Shown here: positions 59,290-64,000 of the stretch, one piece after another | Layout: every line of letters starts with the position of its first letter | How positions within the stretch are numbered: position 1 is the first letter of the stretch | Assembly (NCBI GenBank): GCA_951799425.1 | Contig: OX637398.1 | Span: 3,405,501-3,469,500 of the forward strand | Origin: Ilex aquifolium | Taxonomy: Eukaryota; Streptophyta; Magnoliopsida; Aquifoliales; Aquifoliaceae | Direction of reading: 5' to 3' | Length of the DNA: 64,000 bases | Notes under the pieces: generated by a model | The model's database searches: none | What the model was told of the DNA's origin: nothing | The model's input: only the letters and a program-made list of their open reading frames with translations | Program-made: the position numbers and the translations under genes

Positions 59290-60249
59290 CTAGTTATTGC
59301 ATGTACCTAAAGACACAGAGTAATTAAAAAAATTGTCAACAATAAATATATTTATATTTACATATAAAATCAAATCACAAATATAGATGAGAGATAAATG
59401 AATTTAAGCACCGGTTATAGTGGGAGTGAGCAATGGTACTGGATGGTAATGGTGGTGGTGGGGTGGCGACGGTGGCGATGGCGGTTGTGATGGTCGTGAG
59501 GGATGGTGGTGAGGCGATAGGGGTGATAGTTGGACAGTAGCGATGGTGGTGGGGTAGAGGTGACGGTGGTGGGGGTAGTGAGAGGGGGGTGGTGGTCGGG
59601 CGGTAGGGGTGGTAGTGGTGGTGGGGTGGCGTCAATAGTAATTGTGACGATAGTGATAATAAGGAGCAGTGGTGGTAGTGGTAGTGGTAGTTGTTGTGGC
59701 AGAGGTGGTGATGGGGTGGTGACGGCGGTGGTAGGATAGTGGCGGTGGTGGTGGGGTGGAAGTGACAGTGGTGGTGATGGTGGTGGTTATGGTGGGGGTG
59801 ACGACGATGGTGATGGTAGGGGGTGGTATGGTGACGACATCGATGGTGGTGGTAAAGGGTGGGGGTGGTGGTAGTGGTGATGGTAGTGGTGATGGTGGTG
59901 GTCAGACGGTGGGTGGAGTGATGATGGTGGGGGTGGCGACGATGGAGGTGGTAGTGGTGATGGTGGTGAGGCGATGAGGGTGATGGTGGTAGTGGTGGTA
60001 GTGGGGTGGTTTCAAACACTAATTTTTTTTTAAAAGTATTTATGAGAAATTATAAGTATTAAAAACACTTTTAAAAAGTCACCACAAACACACCCTTAAG
60101 GGCTTATTTTTTCTTATTAAATTTGAAGTGTTAATATTAGCTATCGGATTAACTTTAAAGTAAAATTTAAAAAGATCTCAACTACAAAAACTAAAAATTA
60201 TTTTGTTTATCTTTTGAAATTTGAATTGTATTGTACTTTATTATACAGA
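59290..60249 (-). mobile_element. Non-autonomous Helitron carrying a GGT minisatellite, copy 2
   Basis: On the - strand it begins TCTGTATAATAAAGTACAAT at 60249 and ends with a degenerate hairpin (TGTCTTTAGGTACA), then ATGCAATAA and CTAG at 59290, between A and T. Outside the minisatellite it aligns with copy 1 (10110-11456) over both terminal segments, including CACCGGTTATAGTGGGAGTG on the + strand. It is 960 bp against 1347 bp in copy 1, the difference lying in the minisatellite. Confidence 0.83.
59429..60012. repeat. G-rich (GGT/GAT)n minisatellite inside Helitron 2
   Basis: The same triplet family as in copy 1 but about 400 bp shorter, without the long G run. His/Pro-rich frames on the - strand (214 codons) and Gly/Val-rich frames on + are artefacts of the repeat. 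Confidence 0.95.
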
Positions 60250-61208
60250 TATGTCCAACCATTGAATCACTCGTAAGAGTTAACTATAATAATACTTAGT
60301 AGATCAATGAAACTAATACATGGCGAAGTTGTTTTGCCTTCCTAGTTTTTAGGTACCATATTTCCTATTTTTTATCAATGAAAACATAACACTTATAAAA
60401 TATTTTATGTTTTTAAAATTAATATATTTTAAAATATTTTATTTTTTCAATTAAAATATTTGAATTAAAATATTTTATGCTTTTAAAATTAATGATCACA
60501 AAATATTTTATGTTTTCTGGATCTAGAATGTACTGTGATTTTTGTTTTTGTATTTCGCTAGACATTTGAGAGGAACGATAAAATTCAAATTCATCATCTT
60601 AAAATTTCACAGCAAGAATGATGGCCAGTAGGTGGACAGGTAACCTCGTATTCTGGTTCTTATTAGACAACAAACGTTTCATCCTGCTATCAATCGCCAC
60701 AGGGATGTTTTTGTGAGATACAATTGACTAACTTACGACTTGACTACTGTAGAGAAGGAAAACAGATGAGATTTCATTAAAAATATGTCTATCTAACGAG
60801 AGTGTAAAACTCAAACTTAAAATTTTATGGAAATAGATAAGAGAACTCTTGTGAGACTCAAACTGAAAACTTTATTACAGTACTCCTAGAAATCTTTCCA
60901 TCTAAACTAGCGAGACTGATTTTAGTCACATCAAACTGATTTTAAGTAGAGTCGGTTTCCAATAAACTCAATTACAATTAGTTCTATACACTTTAGTTGG
61001 ATAAATATAGGTAGTAAAGTTTAGTGATGGGCCCGTGATAGTGTCAATTTTGGCCCATGAGAAAAATGAGAATACATCTGTAGGCCTATGATCTGTGTAT
61101 GGGCCCAGGTTTTCATCTTTTCCGGGCCGAGATAAAATTCAAAAGATGCCTGGATAGAATTATTCTCCGTTACGAAGAAACAACTTGACCACTTAAACTC
61201 GAGTGTTA
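60250..61208. other. AT-rich spacer
   Basis: No gene. The block around 60390-60515 repeats AAAATATTTTATG/TTTTAAAATTAAT words. Nothing else supported. Confidence 0.4.
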
Positions 61209-62163
61209 GGTGGCGTTTGGTAACCGCTTATTTTTATTTTTTCTCGTTTTTTGTTTTCATTTTATGGCTAAAAAAAATAAAAATGCGTTTGATAAATAAA
61301 TTTTTTTTTTAACATACCCGTTTTAAAAACAAGGCTAAAATATGGAAACATTCAAAATGATGTTTTTAAAAACATCGAAAAAAAAACACACACACACGTG
61401 GTTCAAATGTCCCATTTAATGAGATTCTGACTTCGATTTTCCTTAGCAACAAAAAGTGAATTTTTTTTGCTTTAGTATAAAAACCCATCTCTCTCTCTGG
61501 TCTTTCTCAACTCACTCGAATTGTTTTTAGGTCTCTCCCGACTCACTCTCTCTTTCGCCCTTCTCTGATGATTCTGCTGAGGAGTTTCAAGGTTGGGTTT
61601 TTTTTGGGGGGGGGGGGGGAGGGGGGGTTTGGGTGGTGGTGGGTTTCAGGGATGGATAGTGGATTTTGCTAGGGAGTTTTAGGGGTGGGTAGTGGGTTTC
61701 GATGGTTGTGGTGGTAGGGGTGGGTTGTGGGTTTCGATGGTGGGGGTTGGATTGGAGGTGGGTTTTGGTGGTGGGGTAAGTTGTGGGTTTCGATGGTGGG
61801 GGTGAGATTCAGTGGTTTTGGTTTCGGTGGCGGTGGGGTGAGTTTCGGTGGTTGGATTGGGGTTGAGTTTCGGTGGTTGTGGTGATGGATTTCAGTGGTG
61901 GGGGTGGGTTTCAGTGGTTGTGATGGTGGGTTGTGGGTTTGGGTGGTGGGGTTGGGTGGTCAATGGAGTTGGGTGGTGGGGTTTGGGTGGTGAATTTTTG
62001 GTATAATATCAACTAGGTTTTTTATTTTTGTTTTTACAAAATTTTAAATATAAATGACTAACAAACATGTTTTATATTTTTAATTTTTATCACAAAAAAA
62101 CAAAACTTAATTCTATTTTTTTTATAAGAAAAAATATAAAAACGAAAACGTTATCAAACGCAC
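61209..62163. mobile_element. MITE-like element with TATA/CT module and G-rich minisatellite
   Basis: Ends GGCGTTTGGTAACCGCTTAT and AACGTTATCAAACGCACA are imperfect inverted repeats. Inside the left end come TTAGCAACAAAAAGTGAATT, AGTATAAAAACCC and a (CT)n tract, the same order of modules as in the array at 44584-46956. From 61595 to 61995 follows a minisatellite of GTGGGTTTCGATGGTGG-type units with a 14-base G run at 61606-61619. No transposase; target duplication unclear. Confidence 0.6.
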
Positions 62164-62574
62164 ATTTAGTTGTTTAGTACTAAGAGACTTTTTACATTGA
62201 CCACAAGTATAATGAAATTGTGAACCAAAAAAAAAAAGGCAAGCGAACCGGGTCAATTTCGAACTGTCCATGGGCTTTATACAAATTTGGTACAATTATG
62301 AAGAAATATATGTTTCAAATTCTTATACTTCTAGTATTTTTTACTATGTCTTATATGTGAAAAATTTTACTCAAATCAACTATGGATATGCATAATTACC
62401 TACGCATCCCTTATTGTTTCTTCAACTGTATTGACCCCCTCTATTCTTTGTATTCTATTGTTTGTGATTGACATTTCTGAATTTTTGCTAGTGGTAAATT
62501 CACAGTTTGATTATGAAAGCACCTGACCTTAATTGTTACGATTCACTTGAGAATTTGCATTAATTTTAAGGCAA

Positions 62575-63090
62575 ATTAGAATTTATACCATAAAAGTATA
62601 CACATAATTCCTATTTGGTTCTTAAAGTTTTAGTTATAATAATTAAATTCTTATAGTTTTAAGTGAGTTTCAATTTAGTCCTTAGATCCAAACTCATTAA
62701 TTTATTTTGTTGAAATGGTATTTTTGTGACTAATAAGTGAGTTGGTTAAAGGATATATTTATTTTTGGCAAAAAATATTTTTTTTAAATAGACTAAAATA
62801 TATTAATTTTTTTATTGGTTTCTTAGATAAAAAAGTTAATAAGCCCGAAAAATAGAAAAGATATAGAATTAGAATTTGAGAGATACTATGAGACAGCGAT
62901 AAATATCATCATATCTAAGAAACATATTTTTTACCTCTGTGGCCAAGACACATAAGTCTTGCTATCGGAACAACTTAGTAGATCTAGACGAAATTATTGA
63001 ATCAAAATTCATATAAATTTTAATGATTTAATTATTGGAGTTAGAATATTGAGGATAAAATAAAAACTAGGTGCATACTTTTAAGTGCAT
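62575..63090. mobile_element. Probable foldback MITE, decayed
   Basis: The left part (ATTTATACCATAAAAGTATA, TTGGTTCTTAAAGTTTTAG, GTGAGTTTCAATTTAGTCCT) and the right part (TTATTGGAGTTAGAATATTG, GGTGCATACTTTTAAGTGCA) are partly complementary. Similar left-end words occur at 8380-8520. Boundaries are approximate. Confidence 0.45.
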
Positions 63091-63292
63091 ACTTTTTAGG
63101 ATATTATTACTTCTATAAATTTTACTATTGCAGAGTTGACTTCGTTGACTGCTTCTCTAACTTGAAAAGTAGAATGAATATTTAAACCATAGAGAGGCAT
63201 GCTTGATAAAATATGCCAAATTGTGCATCTCTTGAGGGACCCAAACCAGACCAATTCAACATGAATAAATATTTCGAACTCATTTAAAGTTG

Positions 63293-63338
63293 CGCGAGGC
63301 ATTGGGTTTTTTCACCTCATAATTTTTTTAAACTCTCT
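63293..63338 (-). pseudogene. Tiny sulfotransferase fragment
   Basis: On the + strand GCGAGGCATTGGGTTTTTTC followed by ACCTCATAATTTTTTTAAAC matches the complement of codons about 257-272 of the intact SOT (…TLKNYEVNKSNAS). Only about 46 bp remain. Confidence 0.6.
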
Positions 63339-63670
63339 ATAGATCAAACACGGACTGTATCACTATCTACAACACAAATCAAATTATGCTCAATACAAAT
63401 GTAAGACAACACTAAGTAGACTATAAATTGATCAAACATTAAATATGTTACTATTAATAAGATACTGCTTACATATAAAAACAACATGTCGAAATGATAC
63501 GATTTATTCTCAGACTTGATATTAATAAGATATTACTTACATATCGAAATGATACGATTCATTCTAGTACTTATATTCAATTCCACAAAGCTATGATCTT
63601 CGATCATACTAGATCATGACACTTTGTAGAATAAATTTCTCAACCTTATTTGACAGAATCAAACACAAGA

Positions 63671-64000
63671 CTAAATCCCAAACATGAAACCTGACCCATG
63701 AAATTTCTCCAGCGTTATTGCATCAATACGCTCAATCATCTCCGGTTTCAAGTGATTCTTATGATCACCCACTTTGCCTTTTCTGAAGTAGGAATTATAT
63801 GGCAGTGGGGACCAACTTGGCAAGGCACTGGATTTGTTTACCTCATGTTCCTTCAAAGTCTCAATGCAACAATTCTTCACAATCTCCTCCACTTCCACCT
63901 CCACTTTTTGATCATCACCCTCAAAGGGAAACCCCAAGAATTCAGCCAACTTCTTAACTTGAGCTTTGGGCTCTTTCTTCAATTCTTCGTAAGTAAGAAA
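63671..64000 (-). CDS. Second cytosolic sulfotransferase, C-terminal part, runs off the window
   Basis: The - strand frame is open to the right edge: 109 codons plus TAG. The peptide starts FLTYEELKKEPKAQVKK and matches residues about 213-320 of the SOT at 56466. It contains LAEFLGFPFEGDD, the PAPS-binding YFRKGKVGDHKN and the end FHGSGFMFGI. It keeps KGKVGD where the intact neighbour has RGSVGD, nearer the family consensus RKGxxGDWK. No stop or frameshift is visible in this part. About two thirds of the gene, including the 5' PAPS loop and catalytic His, lies outside. It is in the same orientation as the intact copy, giving a tandem SOT pair. Confidence 0.92.
   Translation of the reverse strand, partial: FLTYEELKKEPKAQVKKLAEFLGFPFEGDDQKVEVEVEEIVKNCCIETLKEHEVNKSSALPSWSPLPYNSYFRKGKVGDHKNHLKPEMIERIDAITLEKFHGSGFMFGI

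Noticed and set aside
59375..60019. 214-codon His/Pro-rich frame on the - strand
   Set aside because: Same minisatellite artefact in the second Helitron copy.

Overview
The window is nuclear DNA from a flowering plant, most likely a eudicot. The evidence is MIKC-type MADS-box genes with canonical plant exon sizes, short AT-rich introns next to transposon-swollen ones, a plant-type soluble sulfotransferase cluster, and dense plant transposons (gag-only LTR elements, copia-like LTRs, L1-type LINE tails, SINEs, hAT, PIF/Harbinger and MULE MITEs, Helitrons). I cannot name the species. There are no tRNA or rRNA genes, CRISPR arrays or prokaryotic features.

Layout. (1) 1-6618: the 3' half (exons 5-8) of a SEPALLATA-type MADS-box gene on the + strand, its long intron 6 filled with a hAT element and a copia-like LTR element that contains a nested LINE. 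(2) 6619-14779: intergenic DNA with a PIF/Harbinger MITE, a Helitron carrying a GGT minisatellite, and LINE and hAT scraps, ending in the promoter of the next gene. (3) 14780-26583: a complete eight-exon FRUITFULL/AP1-clade MADS-box gene (+, 250 aa predicted). A small LTR element sits in intron 1 and a 4.6-kb gag-only LTR retrotransposon in intron 5. (4) 28685-about 34070: a RING-H2 E3 ligase gene on the - strand (227 aa predicted), convergent with FUL. (5) 34.1-49 kb: no host gene; nested hAT and MITE elements, a dimeric retroposon, a second and decayed gag-only LTR element, and a 0.63-kb tandem array. (6) 49.6-64 kb: a sulfotransferase cluster with one intact intronless gene (56466-57428, -), one gene running off the right edge (63671-64000, -), and three fragments, interspersed with MITEs, SINEs, a solo LTR and a second copy of the Helitron.

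How the genes relate. The head-to-tail SEP-FUL pair is the ancestral tandem SEP/SQUA arrangement of MADS-box genes (compare RIN-MC in tomato). The adjacent RING gene resembles the Arabidopsis gene next to SEP2 and its SEP1-side paralogue, so this looks like the SEP1/2 locus with FUL retained. SEP and FUL proteins work together in floral MADS complexes. The sulfotransferases are a separate, recently shuffled metabolic cluster.

All exon coordinates were read by eye from splice sites, phase and family alignment; transcript data would confirm them.
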